A stretch of DNA of 64,000 nucleotides, from NCBI RefSeq assembly GCF_014203595.1, contig NZ_JACHJK010000002.1:372001-436000 (forward strand), read 5' to 3'. Below are positions 16,297-25,904 of this stretch, piece after piece (positions within the stretch are counted from its first letter, which is position 1; every line of letters starts with the position of its first letter). Made by a program: the position numbers and the translations under genes. The notes beneath the pieces are model-generated. The model worked only from the letters and a program-made list of their open reading frames with translations. It did no database searches and was not told the origin of the DNA. Source of the DNA: Streptomyces echinatus (GTDB lineage Bacteria > Actinomycetota > Actinomycetes > Streptomycetales > Streptomycetaceae).

Positions 16297-17613
16297 ATGA
16301 GGATCAGCGTTTTCGGGCTCGGCTACGTGGGCTGCGTGTCGGCCGCGTGCCTGGCCGGCATGGGTCACGAGGTCATCGGGGTGGATGTGAACCAGGTGAA
16401 GGTCGACCTGGTCAACGACGCCAAGGCCCCGGTGGTGGAGGAGCGGATCGGCGAGCTCATCGCCGAGGTCGTGGGGAGCGGGGCATTACGCGCCACCGGC
16501 GACGTCCGTGAGGCGATCATGGACAGTGAGGTGTCACTGGTCTGCGTGGGCACGCCGTCGGAGCCCAACGGCAGTCTGTGCACCACCTACTTGGAGCGGG
16601 TCACCGAGCAGATCGGTGCCGCGCTGGCCGAGCGGGGTGGGCGGCACACGGTCGTGTACCGCAGCACGATGCTCCCGGGCACCTGCCTGAACCTGCTGGT
16701 GCCGATCCTGGAGAAGTACGTCGGCGGCACGGTCGGGGTGGACATCGGGGTCGCGGTCAACCCGGAGTTCCTGCGCGAGGGCACGAGCGTGCGGGACTTC
16801 TTCGACCCGCCCAAGACCGTCATCGGCGAACTCGACGCGGCGAGCGGCGACACGGTGATGGCGCTGTACGAGGGACTGCCCGGCGAGGTGTTCCGGGTAC
16901 CGGTCCCGACGGCCGAGGCGATCAAGTACGCGGACAACGCGTTCCACGGCCTCAAGATCGGCTTCGCGAACGAGCTGGGCGCGGTGTGCCAGGCCCTCGG
17001 GGTCGACTCGCACCAGGTGATGGACGTGTTCCTGGCCGACCGCAAGCTGAACATCAGCCCCGCCTACCTGCGGCCCGGCTTCGCCTTCGGTGGCTCCTGC
17101 CTCCCCAAGGACCTGCGCAGCCTGGTCCACGCGGCGCAGCGGGCCGACGTCTCGGTGCCCATCCTCTCCCACGTACTGCCCTCCAACTCCGACCATCTGC
17201 AGCGTGCGGTGGAGCTGGTCGAACGCGCCGGCAGGCGCCGGGTGGGAATGTTCGGGCTGTCCTTCAAACCCGGCACCGACGACCTCCGCGAGAGCCCGCT
17301 CGTCGAGCTGGCGGAGAGGCTCTTCGGCAAGGGCTACGACCTGAAGATCTACGACGCCAACGTGAGCCTGTCCCGGCTGCTCGGCGCGAACCGCGAGTAC
17401 ATCGAGACCCGGCTGCCGCACCTCGCGCAGCTGCTCGCGGATTCCGTCGAGGAGGTGCTCGACCACGCCGAGGTGTGCCTGGTCGGAACCAGGGATCCGG
17501 CCGTGCTGTCGGCGCTGCCCCACGGGGACGGCCCGGTGATCGTCGACCTCATCCGCCTTCCCGACGCCGAGACGCGCCGGACCGAACCGGGGTACATGGG
17601 CCTTGCTTGGTGA
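16297..17613 (+). CDS. UDP-glucose/GDP-mannose 6-dehydrogenase family protein
   Basis: A 438-residue NAD-dependent sugar-nucleotide dehydrogenase. The N-terminal Rossmann motif MRISVFGLGYVGCVSAACLA and the catalytic cysteine motif FGGSCLPKDL near residue 268 identify it. GLSFKPGTDDLRESP marks the C-terminal domain. The overall look (GYVGCVSAACLA, the PGTCLNLLVPILEK region) favours the GDP-mannose dehydrogenase (AlgD-like) branch, but UDP-glucose is possible. It supplies a uronic acid precursor for the polysaccharide. GGGGGGAGGAACGG gives a strong ribosome-binding site. A 7-bp hairpin (16259-16277) lies just upstream. Leu codon 16486-16488 is TTA, the second such codon in the operon. Confidence 0.93.
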   Translation: MRISVFGLGYVGCVSAACLAGMGHEVIGVDVNQVKVDLVNDAKAPVVEERIGELIAEVVGSGALRATGDVREAIMDSEVSLVCVGTPSEPNGSLCTTYLERVTEQIGAALAERGGRHTVVYRSTMLPGTCLNLLVPILEKYVGGTVGVDIGVAVNPEFLREGTSVRDFFDPPKTVIGELDAASGDTVMALYEGLPGEVFRVPVPTAEAIKYADNAFHGLKIGFANELGAVCQALGVDSHQVMDVFLADRKLNISPAYLRPGFAFGGSCLPKDLRSLVHAAQRADVSVPILSHVLPSNSDHLQRAVELVERAGRRRVGMFGLSFKPGTDDLRESPLVELAERLFGKGYDLKIYDANVSLSRLLGANREYIETRLPHLAQLLADSVEEVLDHAEVCLVGTRDPAVLSALPHGDGPVIVDLIRLPDAETRRTEPGYMGLAW

Positions 17614-18874
17614 CACGACCAGCGGCGACCGGACAGCCGGGCGCGCGCTGATCCTGGTGGAGAACCTGTCGGTGCCGTTCGACCGGCGGGTGTGGCAGGA
17701 GTGCACGACACTGCGCGACGCGGGCTGGACGGTGGACGTCATCTGTCCGCGAGGCAGCAAGCGGGACACGGAGGCGGAGGCGGAGATCGACGGGGTGCGG
17801 ATCCACCGCTACCCGTTGCGCGCGGCCACCGGAGGTCCGGCCGGCTACCTGCGGGAGTACGGATCGGCGTTGTGGCACACGTTCCGGCTGGCCCGGAAGG
17901 TCGGCCCGGTCGACGTGGTCCACGCCTGCAACCCGCCCGACCTGCTGTTCCTGCCGGCCCTCTGGCTGAAGCAGCGGGGAGCGCGGTTCGTCTTCGACCA
18001 GCACGACCTGGTGCCCGAGCTGTATCTGTCCCGGTTCGGCCGCGGCAAGGATCTGCTCTACCGCGGGGTGTGCGCGCTGGAACGGCTGACCTACCGGGCC
18101 GCGGACGTCGTGCTCGCCACGAACGAGAGCTACCGGGACGTCGCGGTGCGCCGGGGCGGCCGGCGGCCGGCGGACGTCTTCGTGGTGCGCAGCGCCCCCG
18201 ACACCGAGCGGTTCCGCCCCGTACCCCCGGAGCCGGAGCTGAAGCGGGGCAAGCCTCATCTCCTGTGCTACCTCGGCGTCATGGGCCCGCAGGACGGTGT
18301 CGACTACGCCCTGCGGTCCCTCGCGAAGCTGCGCGAGGAGTTCGGGCGTACCGACTGGCACGCGGTGTTCGTCGGCGCCGGCGACACCTTCGACGCGATG
18401 GTGGAGCTGTCCCGGCGGCTCGGGCTCGCGGAGCAGGTGCAGTTCACCGGGCGTATCCCGGACGCCGACCTGGTGCGCTACCTGTCCACCGCGGACGTGT
18501 GCCTCTCCCCCGACCCGCTCAATCCGCTCAACGACGTGTCGACCATGAACAAGGTCCTGGAATACATGGTGATGGGCCGTCCGATGGTCTCGTTCGACCT
18601 CAAGGAGGCGCGCGTCTCCGCCGGTGACGCCGCCGTCTATGCACCCGCCAACGACGAGACCGAGTTCGCGAAGCTCATCGCGCTGCTGCTGGACGACCCC
18701 GAGAAGCGGGCACAGATGGGCAAGACCGGCCAGGAGAGGATCGGCGGACCGCTCTCCTGGCGCAACTCCCAGCGATCGCTGCTCGCCGCCTACACCGCTG
18801 CCTGCCGTGACCACACCCCGGTGTCACGGACCACCCGGACCGGGCAGAGAGGCAGCAGCACCATTGAGCGATGA
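17603..18874 (+). CDS. Glycosyltransferase family 4 (WbuB-like)
   Basis: About 423 residues with a TTG start at 17603 that overlaps the dehydrogenase stop. No better in-frame start precedes the conserved RALILVENLSVPFDRRVWQE. It is a GT-B retaining enzyme: the donor-binding C-terminal half has FVGAGDTFDAMVELSRRLGL, VCLSPDPLNPLNDVSTMNKV and EYMVMGRPMVSFD. It should act at the cytoplasmic face, adding a sugar to the lipid-linked intermediate. The sugar donor and acceptor are unknown. Confidence 0.88.
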   Translation: MLGDTTSGDRTAGRALILVENLSVPFDRRVWQECTTLRDAGWTVDVICPRGSKRDTEAEAEIDGVRIHRYPLRAATGGPAGYLREYGSALWHTFRLARKVGPVDVVHACNPPDLLFLPALWLKQRGARFVFDQHDLVPELYLSRFGRGKDLLYRGVCALERLTYRAADVVLATNESYRDVAVRRGGRRPADVFVVRSAPDTERFRPVPPEPELKRGKPHLLCYLGVMGPQDGVDYALRSLAKLREEFGRTDWHAVFVGAGDTFDAMVELSRRLGLAEQVQFTGRIPDADLVRYLSTADVCLSPDPLNPLNDVSTMNKVLEYMVMGRPMVSFDLKEARVSAGDAAVYAPANDETEFAKLIALLLDDPEKRAQMGKTGQERIGGPLSWRNSQRSLLAAYTAACRDHTPVSRTTRTGQRGSSTIER

Positions 18875-20234
18875 CACGATACGCCTGGTCACGATCGGGC
18901 GGATTCTCCGCCGGCGCCGACGGTTCCTCATCATCCTCGCCGTGGTGGGTGCGATCGTCGGCTACGGCGCCTCCTTGCTGTTCCCGCCGCGCTACACGAC
19001 GTCCGCGTCGGTACTGCTGCCGGGGGCGTGGGAGGAGCGTGAACTGCTGACCCAGGCGGAGATCGCGACCAGTTCGGTGGTGGTCGACCGGGCGGCCGAC
19101 ACCCTCGGCTGGAGCGGGGTCAGCGGCAGCGAGCTGCGGGACCGGGTGAGCGCCAAGGCCTCCGACGGGAACATCATCAAGATCTCGGGCACCGCCGACA
19201 CCCCGAAGCGCGCACAGCAGCTGTCCGACCAGGTGGCGCAGCAGTTCGTCGCGTTCGCCGCGCGGATCGGGGGCGACGGCACCGACCCCGAAGCGGCGGC
19301 GCAGCCCGAGGCGTTGCGGCAGATGGTGGTGACGACGAGCCGTCGCATCACCGAGCTGGCCGACGCGGCTGGTACGGGGCAGACCGTGGAGAGCGTGCAG
19401 ACCCGCACCGAACTCGCGAAGCTGCGCACCTCGCTGCAGGAGGCCCTCACCAAGCTCGACCAGGCCGGCCCCGCCGCCACCCAGGCCAACATGGTCGTGA
19501 TGGGACCGGCGGCCCGGCCGACCGGCGAGGCACCGCCGACGAGGGCGCAGCTGGTCGTCGCCGGGGCGCTGCTGTCCTTCCTGCTCGCGGTGATCGGCCA
19601 TCTCACCGCCGCGCGGATGAGCCGGCGGCTGCGCACCGAACCGGAGATCGCCGCGGCGCTGGGCTCGACGTTCCTGGGTACCGTCGACGTACCCGGTGAC
19701 CGGCCCGCACAGCGGCCGGAAGGCGGTGGCCCGTGGGCCCGGGTCCGCGGGCTGCTGGGCATCGACGTCCGGTGGGACATACCCACTCCGCGGACGGCCG
19801 GTGACGAGGCCGGTCGGCGGATCCGCTACCGGCGGGTGTGCGCCCGCCTCCGGGACCGGCTGCCGGCTCCCCGCCGGCTGCTGGTCGTCGTCCCGGACGG
19901 CGACGAGATCGCCGGCCTGGCCGCCGGGCAGCTCGTCGCCGAGGCCGGAACCGATCCGCTGCTGAGGGTGGTGCGGGTTCCGGTGTCCCGGCCCATGGTG
20001 CCGGACCGCGGCACCGAGTCCGGCGCCCTGGTCGTCCTCAGCGCGGCCAACTGGACCGCGGGGGAGCTGGCCGGCGTCGCGGAGGCGTGTGCGGACGCCA
20101 AGCACCAGGTCGTCGGCATCGTCCTCGCCGGCCCGGTCCGGGCCGCCCGTCCGACGCGGTCCGGCGGCCGTTCCCGGGCCGCCGCCGTGCCGGCGCTCGC
20201 GGTCGGCGACGACGCGTCAGGAGGTTCGGTGTGA
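18864..20234 (+). CDS. Wzz-like chain-length/co-polymerase protein with degenerate kinase-like tail (1)
   Basis: About 456 residues from TTG 18864, inside the previous gene's end. Topology is Wzz-like: basic start (RRRRRF), membrane segment ~21-40 (LIILAVVGAIVGYGASLLF), an external helical region with coiled-coil character, and a second membrane segment ~229-248 (LVVAGALLSFLLAVIGHL). The cytoplasmic tail (~250-456) has a nucleotide-binding-like layout (RRLLVVVPDGDEIAGLAAGQ) but lacks a Walker A GKS/GKT and the C-terminal Tyr cluster of active BY-kinases. It probably controls chain length with its neighbour and the Wzy protein. The stop overlaps the next GTG start by 4 nt. Confidence 0.8.
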   Translation: MSDDTIRLVTIGRILRRRRRFLIILAVVGAIVGYGASLLFPPRYTTSASVLLPGAWEERELLTQAEIATSSVVVDRAADTLGWSGVSGSELRDRVSAKASDGNIIKISGTADTPKRAQQLSDQVAQQFVAFAARIGGDGTDPEAAAQPEALRQMVVTTSRRITELADAAGTGQTVESVQTRTELAKLRTSLQEALTKLDQAGPAATQANMVVMGPAARPTGEAPPTRAQLVVAGALLSFLLAVIGHLTAARMSRRLRTEPEIAAALGSTFLGTVDVPGDRPAQRPEGGGPWARVRGLLGIDVRWDIPTPRTAGDEAGRRIRYRRVCARLRDRLPAPRRLLVVVPDGDEIAGLAAGQLVAEAGTDPLLRVVRVPVSRPMVPDRGTESGALVVLSAANWTAGELAGVAEACADAKHQVVGIVLAGPVRAARPTRSGGRSRAAAVPALAVGDDASGGSV

Positions 20235-21760
20235 CGACGAGTACGACGGCGCAGTCGTCGGCCCCGGCCCCGCTGGTGGACCTCCAGGTGCTGGTGGTGG
20301 CGGTGCGCAGGCGGCGCCGGCTCTGGTCGGCCGCGGCACTGCTCGGGCTGCTCATCGGCGCGGCGGCCGCGGTCCTGCTGCCCCAGCCGCCCACCGCGGT
20401 GACCAAGCTGCTGGTCGCGCACCAGGCGGACCAGCCGAACGACCCCGGCACGCTGATCCGCACCGACGCCGCCCTGCTGCACACCACACGGATCGCCGGC
20501 ACGGCCCTGCGGTCCCTCAGGTCCCCGGAGAAGCCGGAGGACTTCATGCAGGACTACGAGGGCCTCGGCCTGACCAACAACCTGCTGCAGATCACGGTGA
20601 CCGGTGACAGCGACGCGGCGGCGGTCGCCCGCGCCAAGGCACTGGCCGACGCGTTCGTCGCCGACCATGTCAGGCGGATACAGCAGGCCGCCGACGCCGA
20701 GGCGAAGAGCCTCCTCGACCAGCGTGACCGCATGCGGCACGAACTCGCCCAGGTCAACAAGTCCATCGGAGAGGCACCGCCGGACAGCGGCCCGAAGACG
20801 TCGGCGAACATGGAGTCGCTCTTCGCCCGCCGCGCCGAACTCACCTCGCGGATCACCGACTTCGGTGAGCGCGCCGCGGAGGCGCGCATCGGCACACCCC
20901 AGCTCATCGCCGGCACACAGATCGTGGACGCCCCGCGGGCGGTGCGGCACTCCCTGCCCAGGACGGCCGTCACCAACGCCACGATCGGGCTCGTCCTCGG
21001 GCTCGTCCTCGGGCTCGTGGTGGCCGCGGTCGGCGCGGTGGTCGCGGACCGGCCCGTGCTGCGCCGGGAGATCGCGTCGAACCTCGGTGTCTCCGTCATC
21101 GCGGAACTGCCCCGCCGTTCACCGCGGCTGTGGCGGCGCCGACGCGACCGGGCGGCCCGCGAGCGGCTCACCACGTCCCTGGCCCGCACCGTGCGCGGCT
21201 CCGCGGAACCGGTCTCGCTGCTGGAACTGGGCTGCGCGCGCAGCACCGGCGTGATCGCGCTGGACCTCGCCAGGGCACTGGCAAAGGAGGGGCCGGTGGT
21301 CGTCGTCGACGGACTGCCCGGCCCGCAGCTCTCCAAGCTCCGCAGGAAGCCGGAAGACCCCACCGTGGTCACCGGCGAACGGGCCGCGGCCGTGTCACCC
21401 CAGGAGCACCAGGAGCGCCGGCTCGGCGTCGGCTCGGTGGCCCCCGGCACGGCGTGGACCGACCTGCGGTACCTCGGTACCCGGACCGTGCTCGTCGTGC
21501 GTGCGGGGCACGGCAGCGCGGCATGGCTGCACACCGTGGCGCGGCAGCTCACGGACCAGAGCATTCCCGTGATCGGTGTGGTGCTGATCGACCCCGATCC
21601 GCGTGACCGGACCGACGGCACGCTGTGGGACGGGCTGGGCACCGCGCTGCGCGGCCGGAACGAGCTGCAGGCCCGACCGAAGGGGACGGGCCGGCATCGG
21701 ACGGAGCGGCTGCCGATGCGGGCGGCACGGGTCCCGGACAGTGACCAGGAGGCACGGTAG
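20231..21760 (+). CDS. Wzz-like protein with degenerate kinase-like tail (2)
   Basis: A 509-residue second Wzz-type protein. Membrane segments lie at about residues 33-52 (SAAALLGLLIGAAAAVLLP) and 250-272 (GLVLGLVLGLVVAAVGAVVA), with a periplasm-side helical region between (DAEAKSLLDQRDRMRHELAQ). The C-terminal ~220 residues resemble a BY-kinase/ParA fold: LLELGCARSTGVIALDLARA sits where the P-loop should be, but GKS/GKT is absent, and VVVVDGLPG matches a Walker A' strand. CAGGAGG precedes the GTG. Two adjacent Wzz proteins, both with inactive-looking ATPase domains, suggest a hetero-oligomer whose kinase activity is lost or supplied elsewhere. Confidence 0.8.
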   Translation: MTTSTTAQSSAPAPLVDLQVLVVAVRRRRRLWSAAALLGLLIGAAAAVLLPQPPTAVTKLLVAHQADQPNDPGTLIRTDAALLHTTRIAGTALRSLRSPEKPEDFMQDYEGLGLTNNLLQITVTGDSDAAAVARAKALADAFVADHVRRIQQAADAEAKSLLDQRDRMRHELAQVNKSIGEAPPDSGPKTSANMESLFARRAELTSRITDFGERAAEARIGTPQLIAGTQIVDAPRAVRHSLPRTAVTNATIGLVLGLVLGLVVAAVGAVVADRPVLRREIASNLGVSVIAELPRRSPRLWRRRRDRAARERLTTSLARTVRGSAEPVSLLELGCARSTGVIALDLARALAKEGPVVVVDGLPGPQLSKLRRKPEDPTVVTGERAAAVSPQEHQERRLGVGSVAPGTAWTDLRYLGTRTVLVVRAGHGSAAWLHTVARQLTDQSIPVIGVVLIDPDPRDRTDGTLWDGLGTALRGRNELQARPKGTGRHRTERLPMRAARVPDSDQEAR

Positions 21761-21763
21761 GAC

Positions 21764-23698
21764 ATGTGTGGCATCGCGGGCACTTACCGATGGCCGGACG
21801 GGAAGGCCGTGACCGACCGGCTGACCGAGATCCTCGCCCACCGCGGTCCGGACGGAGCGGGCCGGTACAGCCATGCCGCCGGTGACGGCGAGGTGCACCT
21901 CGGGCACCGCCGGCTGGCGATCATCGACCTGTCCGAGACCGGCGCCCAGCCGATGGTCTCGGACGGCCTCGTCCTGACGTACAACGGCGAGCTGTACAAC
22001 GCGCCCGAGCTGCGTGCCGAGCTGGCGGCCGCCGGCGTGCGCTTCCGCGGTACCTCCGACAGCGAGGTGCTGCTGGAGGCCTGGCGGCGCTGGGGCACGG
22101 ACTGCCTGCCCCGGCTGCGCGGCATGTTCGCGTTCGGGATCTTCGACGAGCGGACCGGTGAACTGGTGCTCGCTCGTGACCAGCTCGGGGTCAAGCCGCT
22201 GTTCCTGCTCCGGCGTGGCGACGGTCTGGTGTTCGCCTCCGAGCTCAAGGCGCTCGCCGCCGTGACCGGCCGGTCGCTGCAGGTGGACCATGCGGCGCTG
22301 GTGGCCTCGCTGCTGTACTACTGGGTGCCGGACTCACGGTGCGCGTTCCGCGAGGCGGAGAAGCTGCCGCCGGGGAGCTGGCTGCGGTGCCGGCCCGACG
22401 GCCGGGTGGAGCGCGGCCGGTTCTGGCACCTGAAGGACGTCGCCGCCGAGGCCCGGGAGCGGGCCCGGGCCGGTGAGCGGCCGGATGTCGCCGCCGTCGT
22501 CGAGGAGTCGACCCGGCGCCACCTGCTCTCCGACGTGCCCGTGGCGACCTTTCTGTCCGGAGGGCTGGACTCCAGCTATCTGACCGCGCTGGCGGCCCGG
22601 GACCGGCCCGGGATCTCCGCCTACACGATCGGGTTCCGCGCCGAGGACGCCAGGTTCGAGGCGATGCCGGACGACCTGCGCTATGCCCGGCAGGTGGCCG
22701 AGCGGTTCGGCGTCGATCTGCACGAGATCGAGATCGCCCCGGACGTGCTCGACCTGCTGCCGCGGATGACGTACCACCTGGACGAGCCGATCGGTGACCC
22801 CGCCGCGATCAACACGTTCCTGATCTGTTCGGCCGCCCGGGAGGCCGGGGTCAAGGTGATGCTCTCGGGAATGGGCGCCGACGAGCTGTTCGCCGGTTAC
22901 CGCAAGCACATGGCCAACCTGATCGCGCTGCGTTACCAGCGTGTTCCGCGGCCCCTGCGGCGGGGCCTGTCCAGGGCCGTGGACCGGCTGCCGGTCGCCA
23001 CGGCCCGCCGGGGGTACCGGTCGGTGCGCTTCGCGAAGCGGTTCCTCTCCTTCGCCGATCTGCCGGAGGAGACCGCCTTCCGGCGCAGCTACACCATGTA
23101 CGACCGGGGCGAGCTGCTCGCCCTGGTCGATCCGGACCTGGCCGGAACGGTCGACGACGTACTGACCGAGCACGCGGACGTCTACCAGGACAACGACCTC
23201 GACGACTTCGTCAACCGCATGTGCCTGGGCGACGCGCGGATGTTCCTGCCGGGCCTGAACCTCGCCTACACGGACCGGTCGAGCATGGCCGCCTCGACCG
23301 AGGTGCGGGTGCCGTACGTGGACGTCGAGGTGGTCAAGGCGGCGTTCACCGTGCCCGGCGACCGCAAGATCGTCGGACGGCAGGGCAAGGCCGTCCTGAA
23401 GGAGGCGGCCACCTCGGTCCTGCCCCGGGAGATCGTGTACCGGCCCAAGGGCCTGTTCAGCGCCCCGCTGCGGGCCTGGATGAGCCGGGATCTGGCACCG
23501 CTGGTGCGCGAGGTGGTCAACGAAGGCGAGCTGGTCCGCTCCGGGCTCCTGCGCCGCGACGCCCTGGCGCGGATGGTCGCCCAGGACGCCGCCGGGCAGC
23601 AGGACTTCTCCAAACATCTGTGGCATGTGCTGACCCTCGAGTACTGGTATCGCGGCGCGACCTCCGGGTCCGGCCCGAACTCCCCCGTGACGGCGTAG
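21764..23698 (+). CDS. asnB: Asparagine synthase (glutamine-hydrolysing) family protein
   Basis: A 644-residue amidotransferase. The N-terminal class II glutaminase has its nucleophile at Cys2 (MCGIAGTYRWPDG) and HRGPDGAGRY. The synthetase domain contains the PP-loop SGGLDSSYLTA near residue 265 and the LSGMGADELFAGYRKH segment. AsnB-like proteins inside polysaccharide clusters are generally thought to amidate a sugar carboxylate rather than make free asparagine. The uronic-acid-forming dehydrogenase upstream would supply such a carboxylate. The ATG lies 3 nt after the previous stop, and the bidomain oxidoreductase follows 16 nt downstream. Confidence 0.92.
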   Translation: MCGIAGTYRWPDGKAVTDRLTEILAHRGPDGAGRYSHAAGDGEVHLGHRRLAIIDLSETGAQPMVSDGLVLTYNGELYNAPELRAELAAAGVRFRGTSDSEVLLEAWRRWGTDCLPRLRGMFAFGIFDERTGELVLARDQLGVKPLFLLRRGDGLVFASELKALAAVTGRSLQVDHAALVASLLYYWVPDSRCAFREAEKLPPGSWLRCRPDGRVERGRFWHLKDVAAEARERARAGERPDVAAVVEESTRRHLLSDVPVATFLSGGLDSSYLTALAARDRPGISAYTIGFRAEDARFEAMPDDLRYARQVAERFGVDLHEIEIAPDVLDLLPRMTYHLDEPIGDPAAINTFLICSAAREAGVKVMLSGMGADELFAGYRKHMANLIALRYQRVPRPLRRGLSRAVDRLPVATARRGYRSVRFAKRFLSFADLPEETAFRRSYTMYDRGELLALVDPDLAGTVDDVLTEHADVYQDNDLDDFVNRMCLGDARMFLPGLNLAYTDRSSMAASTEVRVPYVDVEVVKAAFTVPGDRKIVGRQGKAVLKEAATSVLPREIVYRPKGLFSAPLRAWMSRDLAPLVREVVNEGELVRSGLLRRDALARMVAQDAAGQQDFSKHLWHVLTLEYWYRGATSGSGPNSPVTA

Positions 23699-23714
23699 AA
23701 ACAAGAGGACTTCG

Positions 23715-25904
23715 GTGAAACAGGTCGTACAGAACTACAAGAGCGGCGAGCTGGCGGTGCTCGACGTGCCGGTTCCGGGGTGCAAGCCGGGCGGTGTGCT
23801 GGTCCGCAGCGCCTACTCGCTGATCTCCACGGGGACCGAGCTCATGAAGGTGTCCGAGGCCGGCATGTCGATGCTGGGCAAGGCCCGTTCCCGGCCGGAC
23901 CAGGTGGCCAAGGTCATGCAGAGCGTGGCCACCAACGGGGTGCCCGCCACCTACCGCAAGGTGATGGGCAAGCTGGACTCCTACACGCCGCTGGGCTACT
24001 CGCTGTGCGGGGTGGTCGAGCAGGTCGGCGCCGGCGTCGACGACGTGAAGGCCGGCGACCTCGTGGCCTGCGCCGGCAACGAGCACGCGCTGCACGCAGA
24101 GCTGAACTGGGTACCGAAGAACCTCTACGCCCCGGTGCCGGACGGACTCGCGCCGCGCCACGCCGCGTTCGGCACCGTCGGGTCGATCGCGCTGCAGGGC
24201 GTCCGCCAGGGCGAGTCACGGCTCGGTGAGGTGGCGCTGGTCATCGGCCTCGGACTCATCGGGCAGCTGGTGGTGCAGCTGCTGACCGCCTCGGGGGTCC
24301 GCGTCGTCGGGGCCGACCCCGACCCGGCGCGCTGCGAGCTCGCCGAGCGTCTGGGCGCCGCGGCCTGCGGCGATCCGGCCTCCGCTGCCGTGGAGACCGC
24401 CGTCGCCGAACTCACCGGCGGTCACGGGGTGGACCAGGTGTACCTGGCCGCCGGCGGCGGCAGCAACCAGCCCGTCGAGCTGGCCGCCCGGCTCTGCCGG
24501 GACCGCGGCCGGGTCGTCGACATCGGCAAGTGCCGTCTGGACCTGCCGTGGAACGCGTACTACGAGAAGGAGCTCGACGTCCGGTTCTCCCGCAGTTACG
24601 GCCCCGGGCGCTACGACCCGGAGTACGAGCTGGAGGGCCGGGACTACCCGATCGGCTATGTGCGCTGGACCGAGCGCCGCAACCTGGCGTGCTTCCTCGA
24701 CCTCGTCGCCCGCGGCCGGGTCGACGTGGAGCCCCTGGTCTCCCACATCGCCGACTTCGACGACGCGGTGGAGACGTACCGGCGTCTGAAGGACGGCGAA
24801 CTGAAGGCCGTGGCCGTGCTGTTCCGGTACCCCGGGCACACGGCGGAGGCCGAGGCCGAGGCTCCGGCGGTGGCCGTGCCCGCGGTGAAGCGGCCCGTCG
24901 GCGCAGTGTCGGCGCCGGCCCGGGCCGCCGGGACGCCGGTGCGGCTGGCGTTCGTCGGCGCGGGGAACTACGCGACGTCGATGCTGCTGCCGCACCTGGC
25001 ACAGCGCGACGGCGTCGAGCTGTCCACGGTCGTCACCACGACGGCGCTGTCGGCGGCCAACGCGCAGCGGAAGTTCGGCTTCGCCGAGGCGACCACCGAT
25101 CTCGACGCCGTGCTGGGCGACAAGTCCATCGACGCGGTGTTCGTGGTCACCCGGCACAGCTCGCACGCCGAACTGACCCGAAGGGCGCTGCTGGCCGGCA
25201 AGACGGTGTTCGTGGAGAAGCCGCTGGCGCTCACCGAGGACGAGCTGGCCGGCGTGCTCGCGGCGGTGGAGGAGTCCGGGAACGACCGGCTGCAGGTGGG
25301 CTTCAACCGCCGGTTCGCGCCGCTGCTGCAGGAGGCCAGGACGCGGTTCGGCGCCCGGACCGGTCCGGCGAGCCTGCGCTACCTGGTCAACGCGGGCCGG
25401 CTGCAGCACGGCAGCTGGTACCTCCAGCAGGGCACCGAGGGCTCGCGGTTCGCGGGTGAGGGCGGGCACTTCATCGACACGGCGAGCTGGCTGCTGGGGG
25501 CCGATCCGGTCTCGGTGTACGCGGTCGCCACGTCCGGCAACGAGGACCTCCAGGTCGTACTGCGCTACCCGGACGGTTCCACCGCCGCCATCAGCTACGT
25601 CACCACCGGCGCGCCCGGCTTCCCCAAGGAGACGCTGGACCTGGTCGCGGACGGCAAGGTGCTGCGGCTCGACGACTTCGTCCGTGCCTCGGTGTACGAC
25701 CGCAAGCGGTGGGTCAGTTCGCGGCTGCCCACGGCCCGGGACAAGGGCCAGAACGCCGAACTGGCCTCGTTCATCAAGGCAGTTCGCACCGGCGGTCCGA
25801 TGCCGGTGCCGCTGGAGTCGCTGGTCGCCACCACGGCGGCCACCCTCGCCGTGCAGACCGGCCTGGCCGGCGGCGCGCCGGTGTCGTTGGCGAGGACGCG
25901 ATGA
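23715..25904 (+). CDS. Bidomain oxidoreductase: MDR dehydrogenase fused to Gfo/Idh/MocA domain
   Basis: A 729-residue fusion. Residues ~1-370 form a medium-chain alcohol-dehydrogenase-like domain (SLISTGTELMKVSEAG, cofactor motif VIGLGLIGQLVVQLL near 176). A short Ala/Pro linker near 376-405 leads to a Gfo/Idh/MocA domain with FVGAGNYATSMLLPHLAQ near 413, catalytic-region EKPLAL near 501 and a C-terminal sheet domain. Both halves retain plausible NAD(P) sites. Such fusions recur next to heparinase and AsnB genes in polysaccharide clusters. The reaction is unknown but presumably modifies a nucleotide sugar or lipid-linked sugar. The stop overlaps the heparinase ATG. Confidence 0.9.
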   Translation: MKQVVQNYKSGELAVLDVPVPGCKPGGVLVRSAYSLISTGTELMKVSEAGMSMLGKARSRPDQVAKVMQSVATNGVPATYRKVMGKLDSYTPLGYSLCGVVEQVGAGVDDVKAGDLVACAGNEHALHAELNWVPKNLYAPVPDGLAPRHAAFGTVGSIALQGVRQGESRLGEVALVIGLGLIGQLVVQLLTASGVRVVGADPDPARCELAERLGAAACGDPASAAVETAVAELTGGHGVDQVYLAAGGGSNQPVELAARLCRDRGRVVDIGKCRLDLPWNAYYEKELDVRFSRSYGPGRYDPEYELEGRDYPIGYVRWTERRNLACFLDLVARGRVDVEPLVSHIADFDDAVETYRRLKDGELKAVAVLFRYPGHTAEAEAEAPAVAVPAVKRPVGAVSAPARAAGTPVRLAFVGAGNYATSMLLPHLAQRDGVELSTVVTTTALSAANAQRKFGFAEATTDLDAVLGDKSIDAVFVVTRHSSHAELTRRALLAGKTVFVEKPLALTEDELAGVLAAVEESGNDRLQVGFNRRFAPLLQEARTRFGARTGPASLRYLVNAGRLQHGSWYLQQGTEGSRFAGEGGHFIDTASWLLGADPVSVYAVATSGNEDLQVVLRYPDGSTAAISYVTTGAPGFPKETLDLVADGKVLRLDDFVRASVYDRKRWVSSRLPTARDKGQNAELASFIKAVRTGGPMPVPLESLVATTAATLAVQTGLAGGAPVSLARTR

